From positions 1-64,000 of the forward strand of contig JAFQJD010000002.1 in the NCBI GenBank assembly GCA_017415105.1: a DNA stretch of 64,000 nt, given 5' to 3'. Of this stretch, positions 15,029 through 23,078 are shown one piece after another. Source of the DNA: Clostridia bacterium. GTDB lineage: Bacteria; Bacillota; Clostridia; UBA1381. The position numbers and the translations under genes are program-made. Positions within the stretch are counted from its first letter, which is position 1; each line of letters begins with the position of its first letter. The notes below the pieces were generated by a model, which saw nothing but the letters and a program-made list of their open reading frames with translations, did not search any database and was not told the DNA's origin.

Positions 15029-16363
15029 TCACTTTCCGATTATTACAAATCTGTCTGTAATCTCTTTTACAGTACCGTTGATGCTTGAGTGCATAACTGT
15101 ACCGAGATCCTCATATGCTGTCAATGCTACAACATCACCGGCTTTTACCTTATCGCCCGGCTTTACTGTTGCCGTTGCGGGCTTGCCCACGTGCTGTTTA
15201 AGCTGTATGTACACGGTATCGGGTGTGAAAACCGTATCTATCTTTTTGACTGATTTTTTTACGTATCTTCTTATTCCCAAGCGGTCGATAAGCTTATTTG
15301 AAGATACAAGTCTTGATGCTCTTACCTCACGCACTGCCTCGGGCTGAACATTGTTCTCACGACGCAGACCGTACTTGCCAAGTGCACCCTTTATCTCCAT
15401 TGAAAGCTTTGACGGGAACAGGCCCTGCTGACACGCAATTACAGAGCATACGCCACAACCGCAGCATAATGCGTTCTGTAAAAATGCTTCTGTGTTCTTG
15501 ACCTCGCCGTGCGATGCAGCACGGACGGTTTTGTGCACCTCAAGGTTATAGCCAAGAAGGTATCTCGGACAGAGGTCAGTACACATTGTACAATTACAGC
15601 ACGCCGCAGACGCACGTTTCATTGATACGCCAACCGGCTGTTTTATCCTCTGTATAACACCGTGAGTTGTCGGGAAAATGAGAAGTCCCTTTGTTGTCTT
15701 TGTTACAACATCGTTTTCAATATCCACCAACGCACCCATCATAGGTCCGCCGTTTACTACGCTCTTGCCCTCAAGGTTGCCATAGCCTACGCTATTAAGC
15801 AAGTCCTTTATCTTCATACCCATAGGTGCAACTACTGTTATATCCTCAGGCACGTCACCACCGATAGTTATGTATTTTTCTGTTACCGGCTCGGCGTTCT
15901 TTAATGCTTTATAGATGTTGAAAACTGTTTCAACATTTATAACCATTACGCCAACCATAATCGGGATTGCTCCCTCCGGAATTATCTTGCCGGTGGTTTC
16001 GTAGGTAAGCATTACCTCGTCACCTGCAGGATATACATCGGGGATTTCTTTGATTTTTATGCGTGTACCCTTGAACGAACGCACAACCGCCTCGTCAAGA
16101 AGGTGCATATTCTTGCCCTTTATGCCGATTAGTACCTCTCTTGCGTCCATAGTATCGCACATAACATTGAGTGCTTCTGCAATTTCTGCAAGATGGTACT
16201 CCAAAAGATGATGGTCTACCATCATCAAAGGCTCACATTCAGCGGCGTTTACCACTATCTGCTCCACCTTATCGGAAAACTTTCTGTGTGACGGGAAGCC
16301 TGCACCGCCCGCACCCACTATTCCGGCGTTATATACAATTTTCTGTAGCTCTTCTATAGTCAT
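15029..16363 (-). CDS. PduS/RnfC-like Fe-S flavoprotein
   Basis: 444 residues. The N-terminal GGAGFPSH (about 18-25) begins an RnfC/NuoF-like FMN/NADH fold. Two CxxCxxC-type clusters lie near residues 255-315 (CCNCTMCTDLCP, then CCGCGVCSVIAC), each able to bind a [4Fe-4S]. The C-terminus is an RnfC barrel-sandwich domain (VKPGDKVKAGDVV). In propanediol microcompartments PduS is a cobalamin reductase; no B12 enzyme is present here, so general electron transfer with the PduT-like protein is likelier. The start is ATG 16363 with GAGGAG 7 nt upstream; a longer frame adds 9 residues without a site. Confidence 0.88.
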   Translation of the reverse strand: MTIEELQKIVYNAGIVGAGGAGFPSHRKFSDKVEQIVVNAAECEPLMMVDHHLLEYHLAEIAEALNVMCDTMDAREVLIGIKGKNMHLLDEAVVRSFKGTRIKIKEIPDVYPAGDEVMLTYETTGKIIPEGAIPIMVGVMVINVETVFNIYKALKNAEPVTEKYITIGGDVPEDITVVAPMGMKIKDLLNSVGYGNLEGKSVVNGGPMMGALVDIENDVVTKTTKGLLIFPTTHGVIQRIKQPVGVSMKRASAACCNCTMCTDLCPRYLLGYNLEVHKTVRAASHGEVKNTEAFLQNALCCGCGVCSVIACQQGLFPSKLSMEIKGALGKYGLRRENNVQPEAVREVRASRLVSSNKLIDRLGIRRYVKKSVKKIDTVFTPDTVYIQLKQHVGKPATATVKPGDKVKAGDVVALTAYEDLGTVMHSSINGTVKEITDRFVIIGK

Positions 16364-16403
16364 TGCCGTTCTCCTCAAAATTTTTTGCACTCAAAAAGAT
16401 TAT

Positions 16404-16676
16404 TTAATACAGGTTACCCTGTTCTTTATCCAAAATTCCAACAATCAGTGCGTCAACGGGCACATCGTCTTTGCCCATACCGGCTCTTGCACTTGAACCG
16501 CGTACAATAATTACATCCTCGCCGATACCTGCACCTATGCCGTTATCAACAGCTACAAGGTATTTGTCAACGAGCTTTCCGTGTTCTATGCACTGAACGA
16601 GCATAAATTTACAGCCCACAAGCGATTCAAGCTTGTGCGTTGAAACTACGCTTCCGTAAACTCTACCAATTATCAT
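16404..16676 (-). CDS. BMC-P pentameric vertex protein (EutN/CcmL family)
   Basis: 90 residues, the standard length for EutN/CcmL proteins that cap the shell vertices as pentamers. Family marks are MIIGRVYGSVVSTHK at the N-terminus, VDNGIGAGIGEDVIIVRGSS in the middle and PVDALIVGILD at the end. AAAGGGTG precedes the ATG. It lies between the PduL and PduS-like genes. One pentamer gene is enough to close a shell. Confidence 0.93.
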   Translation of the reverse strand: MIIGRVYGSVVSTHKLESLVGCKFMLVQCIEHGKLVDKYLVAVDNGIGAGIGEDVIIVRGSSARAGMGKDDVPVDALIVGILDKEQGNLY

Positions 16677-16714
16677 AATAACTCACCCTTTCTGCAGAAG
16701 TTTCCGCAGACAGT

Positions 16715-17350
16715 TTATTTAGCTAAAATCTTTATTATATCGCCTGTCTTTAATGCACAGGCATTTGCATCGTCTGTGTCGATATGCATCTCCGGCGTAA
16801 AGCTTTCATGCACACGTACCTGGACGTTAAAGAATCTTGTCGGTTTACCGGTCTCAACCTCTACATCAACGAGGTCGTTGTCCTTTACACCGTATTTTTC
16901 TGCAAGGTACGGCGGAAGGTGGATGTGACGGTTTGCGATAATGCAACACTCGTTAAGGAATATGCTTCCCTTTGGACCTACCATTGCCATGGGTGCAGAA
17001 CCCTTTAGTTCTCCGGAAGGACGTACCGGCGGGCTGATTTTGAGCTTGAAGGTATCAGTTCTTGATACTTCTATCTGGCTTTCTTTTCTCACCGGGCCAA
17101 GAATTCTGACGTTCTCAATTGAACGCAAATTCGGACTTACGATTGTTACACATTCCTCTGCTGCCCACTGACCGCCCATAAGCTCTTTCTTTTTGTGAAG
17201 CTCATAGCCCTCGCCAAAAAGAGCATACAAATCCTTTTCGGACAGATGCACGTGTCTTGCAGATACGCCTATTTTAATTACGTCTTCCGACTCTTTCTTT
17301 TTTAATGTTTCAACAACCGCATTTGTAATCAATTCTTCAAGTGATGCCAC
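16715..17350 (-). CDS. pduL: PduL phosphate propanoyltransferase (BMC phosphotransacylase)
   Basis: 211 residues. PduL converts acyl-CoA plus phosphate to acyl-phosphate and free CoA inside the microcompartment. Two zinc sites are visible: H33/H35 in SARHVHLS and the His pair in ANRHIHLPP (~138-145). The first ~20 residues (MASLEELITNAVVETLKKKE) form an amphipathic encapsulation-peptide-like helix. GGAGGG precedes the ATG. With the aldehyde dehydrogenase it completes the internal CoA loop and gives an acyl-phosphate for ATP synthesis by a kinase encoded elsewhere. Confidence 0.93.
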   Translation of the reverse strand: MASLEELITNAVVETLKKKESEDVIKIGVSARHVHLSEKDLYALFGEGYELHKKKELMGGQWAAEECVTIVSPNLRSIENVRILGPVRKESQIEVSRTDTFKLKISPPVRPSGELKGSAPMAMVGPKGSIFLNECCIIANRHIHLPPYLAEKYGVKDNDLVDVEVETGKPTRFFNVQVRVHESFTPEMHIDTDDANACALKTGDIIKILAK

Positions 17351-17389
17351 GATTTATTCCCTCCTGTTTGTTGTGTGTTTAATAGATGT

Positions 17390-17423
17390 GCAGATATACG
17401 CCCGTTATGAGGCGTATATCTGC
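17390..17423 (-). other. Intercistronic 13-bp stem-loop between BMC-H and pduL
   Basis: GCAGATATACGCC (17390-17402) pairs perfectly with GGCGTATATCTGC (17411-17423) around 8 nt. No T-run follows on the minus strand, so it is probably an mRNA-stabilising or processing element or a partial terminator that raises shell-protein output over downstream genes. Confidence 0.6.
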
Positions 17424-17438
17424 AACGTATTTATACTA

Positions 17439-17714
17439 TTAAACTGTCGGCAAAATCTTTTCAACATCGCCGTGCGGACGCGGGATAACGTGTACTGATA
17501 CAAGCTCACCAAGTCTTGCACCTGCTGCTGAACCTGCGTCTGTAGCTGCCTGAACTGCACCAACGTCGCCTCTAACCATTACTGTTACAAGACCTGAACC
17601 GATTCTCTCTGTTCCGATAAGTGTAACGTTAGCTGCCTTTACCATTGCATCTGCTGCCTCGATTGCTGCTACAAGACCTCTTGTCTCAACCATACCTAAT
17701 GCTTCTACTGCCAT
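17439..17714 (-). CDS. BMC-H hexameric shell protein (PduA/EutM-like)
   Basis: 91 residues, one BMC domain. The sequence begins [20 protein letters not shown] and carries the classical pore-loop motif ERIGSG (around residues 37-42), followed by [13 protein letters not shown]. The PduA/EutM-like Gly-Ser-Gly pore passes small polar metabolites. An AGGAGG ribosome site is close to the ATG. It is flanked on both sides by mRNA stem-loops, which suggests it is the major shell protein. Confidence 0.95.
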   Translation of the reverse strand: MAVEALGMVETRGLVAAIEAADAMVKAANVTLIGTERIGSGLVTVMVRGDVGAVQAATDAGSAAGARLGELVSVHVIPRPHGDVEKILPTV

Positions 17715-17738
17715 TTTTTGTTCCTCCTATTTCTTTCC

Positions 17739-17801
17739 GGGCTTTTTGCCCTAATTAACATTGTGAATATTGTTTTTATCTTAAAACGCATTGCGTTTTA
17801 A
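17739..17801 (-). other. Two small stem-loops between BMC-H genes
   Basis: GGGC-TTTTT-GCCC lies at 17739-17751, and TTAAAACGC (17781-17789) pairs with GCGTTTTAA (17793-17801) around 3 nt. Both lie in the 93-bp gap between two shell genes. Neither has a clear T-run for the minus strand. Likely processing or stability elements. Confidence 0.45.
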
Positions 17802-17807
17802 TTCAGT

Positions 17808-18230
17808 TTATTTGGTTTCCGTTTTCTTTGCTGTGCTCTTGCGTTTAGCGGTTGTTGTTGCGGGCTTCTTTGCCGGTGCGGGTTTCTTTTCTTCCTTTAC
17901 CGGTCCCACATATGTTGCCGCTGTTTCTGAATTGGGCTTCTTCGCCTTCTTGTCAAGATGCAAGTACGGAAGTATTTCTTTGTGCGGACGTGCTATTACC
18001 TGTGAAGCCTTGTAGCTTCCAAGCTCCTTTGCACGTTTCACACCTGCGTCAACTGACGCTTTTACTGCTGTGAGCTCACCTGTTACTACTATTGTAACAA
18101 GTCTGCCGCCCAGCTTTCTTTCTGTTGCGGAAAATGTGACATCTGCAACCTTGCACATATCATCGAGCATTAAAATTGCATCGCCCAGGCCGCTTACCTC
18201 TACCATTCCTATTGAAAATTCAGCACTCAT
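17808..18230 (-). CDS. BMC-H shell protein with Lys/Pro/Ala-rich C-terminal tail
   Basis: 140 residues. Residues ~5-90 are a BMC domain with an unusual, more basic pore loop (ERKLGGRLVT instead of ERIGSG). The last ~45 residues (from about DKKAKKPNS) form a disordered tail rich in Lys, Ala, Pro and Thr. Tails of this kind are known on PduK-, EutK- or CsoS1D-type paralogues, with varied functions. The tail might bind nucleic acid or enzyme cargo, or space neighbouring compartments; this is inference. GAGGCAG-type site upstream. Confidence 0.85.
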   Translation of the reverse strand: MSAEFSIGMVEVSGLGDAILMLDDMCKVADVTFSATERKLGGRLVTIVVTGELTAVKASVDAGVKRAKELGSYKASQVIARPHKEILPYLHLDKKAKKPNSETAATYVGPVKEEKKPAPAKKPATTTAKRKSTAKKTETK

Positions 18231-18245
18231 TTTTTCTGCCTCCTC

Positions 18246-18524
18246 TTAATAGAATGACGGAAGAATTTTTGCAACTGAATCGTCAGGCTGGGGGATTACG
18301 TGTGTTGCGTAAACCTCGCCCACCGCTTCTGCTGCTGCTTTTCCTGCCGCTACTGCTGCTCTTACCGCTGCTACCTGACCTGTAACTATTACGTTAACAA
18401 GTCCCGAGCCGATTTTTACGGTGCCTATCAGCTTAACGTCTGCCGTCTTTGTCATTGCGTCGGTTGCGTCAATTGCCCCTGTAAGACTTCTTGTTTCAAT
18501 TAATCCTAATGCCTGCATTGGCAA
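18246..18524 (-). CDS. BMC-H hexameric shell protein (PduA/EutM-like)
   Basis: 92 residues, one BMC domain: [20 protein letters not shown], pore loop [23 protein letters not shown], and TH-VIPQP near the C-terminus. A close paralogue of the shell protein at 17.4 kb with the same Gly-Ser-Gly pore. AGGAGG precedes the start; ATG 18524 is used, and an internal Met at residue 3 is equally plausible. Probably a second major facet protein. Confidence 0.94.
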   Translation of the reverse strand: MPMQALGLIETRSLTGAIDATDAMTKTADVKLIGTVKIGSGLVNVIVTGQVAAVRAAVAAGKAAAEAVGEVYATHVIPQPDDSVAKILPSFY

Positions 18525-18533
18525 TCTCCTCCT

Positions 18534-18875
18534 TTACGCGTTGTTCTTTATCTTGCCGACAATGTCACGGCCAACCGATGTACGTTCAGCCATCTTCTGT
18601 GTGTCCTTTGTCGGGCCTGAAATAACGTGACTGCAGATAACACCCGAAACAGCGTTTGCAGCTTCAACTGCTGCATCAACTGCGGCTTTTACTGCTGATA
18701 CCTCACCCTGTATCTTGATTGCCGTGATTAACGGAACCTCTACAGTTTCGGCGTTCGCAGGCTTGTTTGTATCAATTGCGATAATTTTTACATCTGCCGC
18801 TTTTGCTGCTGCATCTGCTGCTGTTACCGCTGTTACAAAGCCGAACATTTCAACTATTCCGATTGCTTTATTCAT
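18534..18875 (-). CDS. Divergent BMC-H shell protein with pore-loop insertion
   Basis: 113 residues. The fold follows BMC-H (MNKAIGIVEMFGFVTAVTAA, then IQGEVSAVKAAVDAAVEAA). The pore region is lengthened by about 8-10 residues (IDTNKPANAETVEVPLITA) and lacks the GSG motif. A ~20-residue tail (KMAERTSVGRDIVGK) follows the domain. It may build a minor facet with a different pore for larger or charged molecules such as sugar phosphates or cofactors. First shell gene after the enzymes; starts 13 bp from the alcohol dehydrogenase stop. Confidence 0.88.
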   Translation of the reverse strand: MNKAIGIVEMFGFVTAVTAADAAAKAADVKIIAIDTNKPANAETVEVPLITAIKIQGEVSAVKAAVDAAVEAANAVSGVICSHVISGPTKDTQKMAERTSVGRDIVGKIKNNA

Positions 18876-18888
18876 AGTACGTTACCTC

Positions 18889-20103
18889 TTATTTGTTAAT
18901 GATGGCAATCTTTAAGCCCTTCTGCTCAAGATTTGTCTTAAGTGCCTCGTTGATTTCCTCAAGACCGTATCTGTGAGTGATCAGCTCCTTAATCGGAAGT
19001 CCTATAGCGATTGCACGCTTTAGGAAATCGAATGTTGTTGCATAATCTCTTAATGTATAAACCCATGAACCAACAAGTGTAATTTCCTTTGCACACAAGT
19101 CGAAGTGCGGGTTGATTGTAGCATCACCGCCGTTTATGAAGAAGCCAAGCTCGCAAAGTCCGCCGCCGCTTCTTATAAACTTATAGATATTTGCGTGTGC
19201 TACGGGTGAACCTGTACACTGGAATGCAAAGTCTGCCATATATCCGCCAAATGCGTCCTTAACAGCACCTGCCAATGCATCAATGCCCTTGTGCTCCATA
19301 AAGTTTACAGTCTCATTTGCACCCATACGCTTTGCGAATGCAAGTCTCTGCTCGTTTCCGTCAACTGCTACGATGTTCTCAACACCCATTGTACGGAGAA
19401 TTGCTATACAGATAAGTCCGATAGGACCACAGCCCTGAACAACAACTCTTGAGTTAAATCTCAATATGTTTGTAAGCTTTGCACGCTCTACTGCGTGGAT
19501 AAGTACTGCACACGGCTCGATAAGTATTCTTGAATCGAGGTCAAGGTCACTAACATTAAATACTGTTGAGCCGCCTCTTATAACCATGTAATCTGCAAAC
19601 CAGCCGTTTAAGTGAATATCGTCGTCCGGAATAAGTCCGTAAACGTCTGCACCGCCGACATTCTGCTTGTTAAGGTCGAACATTGTGATGTCGGGGTTGT
19701 CATTGAATATCATACAAGTAACAACCTTGTCACCAACACCAAGCGGTTTTCCTGCACTGTCAACCTTCACGTTCTTACCAACCTTTACTACTTCGCCTGT
19801 ACCCTCGTGACCGAGAACTACGGGGATAAGTGAGAACGGGTCGTTCTTGAACTCGTGAGCGTCTGTACCGCAGACACCACAGCCCTCTACCTTAACGAGA
19901 ATATCGTCATCGCCAAGCTCGGGGATGGGGTATTCCTTGATTTCAAACTTGCCAAGCTCTGTAAGAACTGCTGCCTTTGAAGTCTTCGGAACTGCACCGC
20001 CGGCTTTTGCAACAGGAGCTGCTGCCGGTGTGGGAGCTGCACCTGTCATCTCTTTAATTACCTGCTGCACCAATGCAGCAATCTCATTTTCGTTTATAGC
20101 CAA
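18889..20103 (-). CDS. Zinc-type medium-chain alcohol dehydrogenase with encapsulation peptide
   Basis: 404 residues. Residues 1-20 (MAINENEIAALVQQVIKEMT) are an amphipathic encapsulation peptide followed by an Ala/Pro linker to about 40. The MDR core follows: C78 of GVCGTD, H99-E100 of GHEGTG, and a Rossmann motif VVVQGCGPIG. The four-cysteine structural zinc loop is absent, as in sorbitol/threonine-dehydrogenase-like members without that site. Likely reaction: reduction of the compartment aldehyde to an alcohol (lactaldehyde to propanediol) with NADH, regenerating NAD+ for the aldehyde dehydrogenase. Oxidation of a polyol is the alternative. Confidence 0.87.
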   Translation of the reverse strand: MAINENEIAALVQQVIKEMTGAAPTPAAAPVAKAGGAVPKTSKAAVLTELGKFEIKEYPIPELGDDDILVKVEGCGVCGTDAHEFKNDPFSLIPVVLGHEGTGEVVKVGKNVKVDSAGKPLGVGDKVVTCMIFNDNPDITMFDLNKQNVGGADVYGLIPDDDIHLNGWFADYMVIRGGSTVFNVSDLDLDSRILIEPCAVLIHAVERAKLTNILRFNSRVVVQGCGPIGLICIAILRTMGVENIVAVDGNEQRLAFAKRMGANETVNFMEHKGIDALAGAVKDAFGGYMADFAFQCTGSPVAHANIYKFIRSGGGLCELGFFINGGDATINPHFDLCAKEITLVGSWVYTLRDYATTFDFLKRAIAIGLPIKELITHRYGLEEINEALKTNLEQKGLKIAIINK

Positions 20104-20124
20104 TTTCTGTCGCTCCTCTCTTGC

Positions 20125-21546
20125 TTATATTATATAAAGTGCATCTGAAAGCACACATCTTCTCAATCTTGTGAAACTTCTCGGAGAAGTAATACCCTCG
20201 CCTGTAGGACCTGCGATTGTAAACGTCGTCCAACCCTCTGCGTTGAAGCCGATTCCGGCATAGCTGGGTGCGTTCTTTACGAAGATTGTGGTTTCAATTG
20301 CCTTTGCATACTGTGTCATATGGTCAACATTCTTTGAATGAAGATGTGCTGTATGACGGTTGCCATGCTCTGCCTTGACTGCCATCTCAACCGCTTCGTC
20401 GAAGTTGTTGACACGGACAATCGGGAGAATCGGCATCATAAGCTCTGTCTGAACGAACGGATGTGAGAAATCTGTTTCGCAGATGATACATCTCATATCC
20501 TCAGGTACGTCTATGCCGAGCTGTGCAATTATCTTCTTTGCATCACGGCCTACCCAATCCTTATTGATTGTGCGTACTCTTTCGCCCTTCTTGTTCTCTG
20601 TCCAGACTAAAACTACGTCTTCAAGCTTCTTTGCCTGAGCAGGAGTCAGAAGATATGCCCCGTGCTTCTGCATATTATGTATAAGCTCGTCTGCAACCTC
20701 TTTTAGTGCAAACACTTCTTTTTCTGCTATACACGGCAGGTTGTTATCAAATGTACAACCGTCGATGATGTCCTTTGCTGCTTTTCTGATGTCCGCAGTT
20801 TCATCAACGATTACCGGCGGGTTACCTGCACCTGCACCGATTGCTTTCTTTCCTGATGAAAGAAGCATCTTTACAACGCCCGGTCCGCCTGTTGCAACTA
20901 AAAGCTTTACTGACGGATGGTTAACCATCATCTTTGATGTATCCATTGTCGGGTTAGCAACTGTTACTACTACGTTTTCCGGTCCGCCTGCTGCGAGAAC
21001 TGCACGGTTTACAAGGTCAACCGCATATGCTGAAATTCTCTTTGCGTGGGGATGCGGGTTAAATACTACTGCGTTACCGCCTGCAAGCATTCCTATACTG
21101 TTGCAGATCACTGTACAGCTCGGGTTGGTTGACGGTGTTATTGCACCGATTATACCGTACGGAGCCATCTCAACGAGTGTGAGACCGCCGTCGCCCGACA
21201 TTGCACGCGTATCAAGATCCTCCGTACCCGGAGTCTTGTCTGCTACAAGGTGATGCTTTAAAATCTTGTGATACACATTTCCCATCTTTGTATCTTCAAC
21301 GGCAAGCTTTGCCATTGTTTCAGCCTCAGCATGAGTAAGCTTTCTTATTTCGCTTATGATGTTCTCACGCTGTTCCTTGTTATACTTACGGAACTGTGTA
21401 TATGCTTTATTTACAGCGTCAAGTGCCTCCTCCATGGTGTCAAATACACCAAGCTGTTTACGTGGAGCGGGGAGCTTGACATCTGATAAATTCATTTCTG
21501 AAAGCACGTCTTTAACGAGCTGACTTACTTTATTTTCATCTATCAC
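20125..21546 (-). CDS. CoA-acylating aldehyde dehydrogenase (PduP/EutE family) with encapsulation peptide
   Basis: 473 residues. Residues 1-18 (MIDENKVSQLVKDVLSEM) are a typical encapsulation peptide, joined by a short linker to the catalytic domain. The nucleophile is C272 in NNLPCIAEKE, and GGPGVVKMLL and GAGAGNPP mark the cofactor site. It oxidises the aldehyde with NAD+ and CoA to acyl-CoA, which PduL then turns into acyl-phosphate. Length and order fit the microcompartment type rather than AdhE. Adjacent to the alcohol dehydrogenase (21 bp). Confidence 0.95.
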   Translation of the reverse strand: MIDENKVSQLVKDVLSEMNLSDVKLPAPRKQLGVFDTMEEALDAVNKAYTQFRKYNKEQRENIISEIRKLTHAEAETMAKLAVEDTKMGNVYHKILKHHLVADKTPGTEDLDTRAMSGDGGLTLVEMAPYGIIGAITPSTNPSCTVICNSIGMLAGGNAVVFNPHPHAKRISAYAVDLVNRAVLAAGGPENVVVTVANPTMDTSKMMVNHPSVKLLVATGGPGVVKMLLSSGKKAIGAGAGNPPVIVDETADIRKAAKDIIDGCTFDNNLPCIAEKEVFALKEVADELIHNMQKHGAYLLTPAQAKKLEDVVLVWTENKKGERVRTINKDWVGRDAKKIIAQLGIDVPEDMRCIICETDFSHPFVQTELMMPILPIVRVNNFDEAVEMAVKAEHGNRHTAHLHSKNVDHMTQYAKAIETTIFVKNAPSYAGIGFNAEGWTTFTIAGPTGEGITSPRSFTRLRRCVLSDALYII

Positions 21547-21559
21547 TTTGCTGCCTCCT

Positions 21560-22102
21560 TTACTGACTTAATCGTTCTTCAAGATAGCGGACACCAAGCA
21601 TTGATAGCTCAATATCCTGCTCCTTTGTTCCGCCCGAAACACCTACTGCTCCGACAAGCTCACCGCCTATAAACAACGGATTGCCGCCGCCAAGAAGTAA
21701 AATACCGTTACCGTTTGAGAGTCCGTCAAAAATTCCGCCGCGTGACTCTGCAAGAGCCTTTTCGGTTGGCATACGGAGTGCCGCCGCTGTATATGCCTTA
21801 TCCTGTGCCGCAGTGATTGATGCTAAAAACGAATTATCCATAGCCTCAAATGCGACAAGTCTGCCATCGGCATTAACAACCGCTATAACCGCTTTAATTC
21901 CCATACTCTCCGCACCCTTTTCTATGCAATAGACAATCTCTTTTGCAAATGCGAGTGACAGATACGGTTTTGTGCCGACAAACGACACATCTGTTTTCTT
22001 TTCTTCTTTTTTATATGTAGGTTCTTTTACTGCGGACGGTTTCGGGGTCCCGACGCCCGTATTATCCGCAATTTGTGACAATAGCTCGTCAATTGTTTTC
22101 AT
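21560..22102 (-). CDS. GlcG/HbpS (PduO C-terminal-like) protein
   Basis: 180 residues. The first ~16 residues (MKTIDELLSQIADNTG) resemble an encapsulation peptide, followed by a Lys/Pro-rich linker. Residues ~45-180 form a GlcG/HbpS domain (LAFAKEIVYCIEKGAE, VNADGRLVAFEAMDN, a Gly-rich NGNGILLLGGGNPLF and VGAVGVSGG). Relatives bind haem or accompany PduO, but no adenosyltransferase domain is present. It is repeatedly found in aldolase-type microcompartment operons; its function is unsettled. It could help the neighbouring enzymes or bind a cofactor. Confidence 0.8.
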   Translation of the reverse strand: MKTIDELLSQIADNTGVGTPKPSAVKEPTYKKEEKKTDVSFVGTKPYLSLAFAKEIVYCIEKGAESMGIKAVIAVVNADGRLVAFEAMDNSFLASITAAQDKAYTAAALRMPTEKALAESRGGIFDGLSNGNGILLLGGGNPLFIGGELVGAVGVSGGTKEQDIELSMLGVRYLEERLSQ

Positions 22103-22132
22103 AACGGTGTCGCCCCTGTCCTTTAAGTCTTA

Positions 22133-23020
22133 TTATTTGTTGTACTTTTCAAGTACGCGTCTTGTAACCTCTGCTACAATCTTTTCCATATCAGTGTTGC
22201 TGCCGCAGCTGCATGAGCCTGATGAGCACTGCTGTGACGGAAGCGGCTGGAAGCCGTGATATGCTGCACCTGATTCATAGCCGAACTTATCGTTGGCATC
22301 TGACGGTGACATTGAGCATGTGCCGTCCTCATAGCATCCCGGGCAAAGCTTCTCCATCGGGTGCTTGCCGGGTACGCCGAACTGCTTTCTCAAATCTATA
22401 AGCTTCTTAACCTCACCGCAGGGGATTTCCTTTTCTCCGCCGAGAAGTCTTGAATACATAAGGAGTTTTGCGTAGAACTCTGTTGATTCCATTCTGAAGA
22501 ATGCAGTGTTCAGATCACAACCGAATGACAATGCACCGTGGTTAGCAAGCAATACTGCATCGTAGTCCTGAAGATACGGCTCAAGTGATTCCGGAATCTC
22601 CATTGTTGACGGTGTGCCGTACTGTGCAATCGGAACTGCACCAAGGAATATAATAGCCTCAGGCATTATAAGCTTGTCAAGTGCGATACCTGCGATTGCA
22701 AATGATGTAGCAATCGGGGGATGAGCGTGAACAACAGCCTTAACGTCCGGTCTCTGCTCATAAACCTTCAGGTGCATCTTGAACTCTGATGACGGTTTCC
22801 ACTGACCGTTCTTTTCCTTGAGGTTACCCTGTCCGTCAACCTTACAGATCATATCCGGAGTCATATAACCTTTTGAAACGCCTGTCGGTGTTACATAATA
22901 TGTATTGTCATCTACCTTAACCGAGAAGTTACCGTCATTTGCTGCAACGAATCCGTCTGCATAAATACGTCTTCCGATTTCGCATAGTTCTTTTTTGATT
23001 TCATACTCTGACTTATACAT
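22133..23020 (-). CDS. Class II sugar-phosphate aldolase (FucA/RhaD-like) with C-terminal encapsulation peptide
   Basis: 295 residues. The class II aldolase/adducin core carries catalytic E79 (SSEFKMH) and zinc ligands H98/H100 (VVHAHPP) and H161 (ANHGALSFG). L-fuculose-1-phosphate and L-rhamnulose-1-phosphate aldolases of this fold give DHAP and L-lactaldehyde. After a Cys-rich region (CPGCYEDGTC near 226-235, CSSGSCSCG near 265-272), the last ~19 residues (from DMEKIVAEVTRRVL) form an amphipathic helix like an encapsulation peptide, here at the C-terminus. First gene of the operon, and thus the signature enzyme of this microcompartment. Ribulose- or xylulose-1-phosphate are alternative substrates. 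Confidence 0.88.
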   Translation of the reverse strand: MYKSEYEIKKELCEIGRRIYADGFVAANDGNFSVKVDDNTYYVTPTGVSKGYMTPDMICKVDGQGNLKEKNGQWKPSSEFKMHLKVYEQRPDVKAVVHAHPPIATSFAIAGIALDKLIMPEAIIFLGAVPIAQYGTPSTMEIPESLEPYLQDYDAVLLANHGALSFGCDLNTAFFRMESTEFYAKLLMYSRLLGGEKEIPCGEVKKLIDLRKQFGVPGKHPMEKLCPGCYEDGTCSMSPSDANDKFGYESGAAYHGFQPLPSQQCSSGSCSCGSNTDMEKIVAEVTRRVLEKYNK

Positions 23021-23078
23021 AATTTCTACCCTCTCTCTTTTTTTGTTTTATTTTTGTTTTGTTTTGGTTTCTTTTTTT

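Noticed and set aside
20741-21253. 170-codon frame antisense to the aldehyde dehydrogenase gene
   Set aside because: Fully inside a strong gene on the other strand, without start signals.
14472-23020. Propanediol- or ethanolamine-utilisation compartment
   Set aside because: No diol dehydratase, EutBC, adenosyltransferase or glycyl-radical enzyme gene is present; the aldolase points to sugar phosphates.
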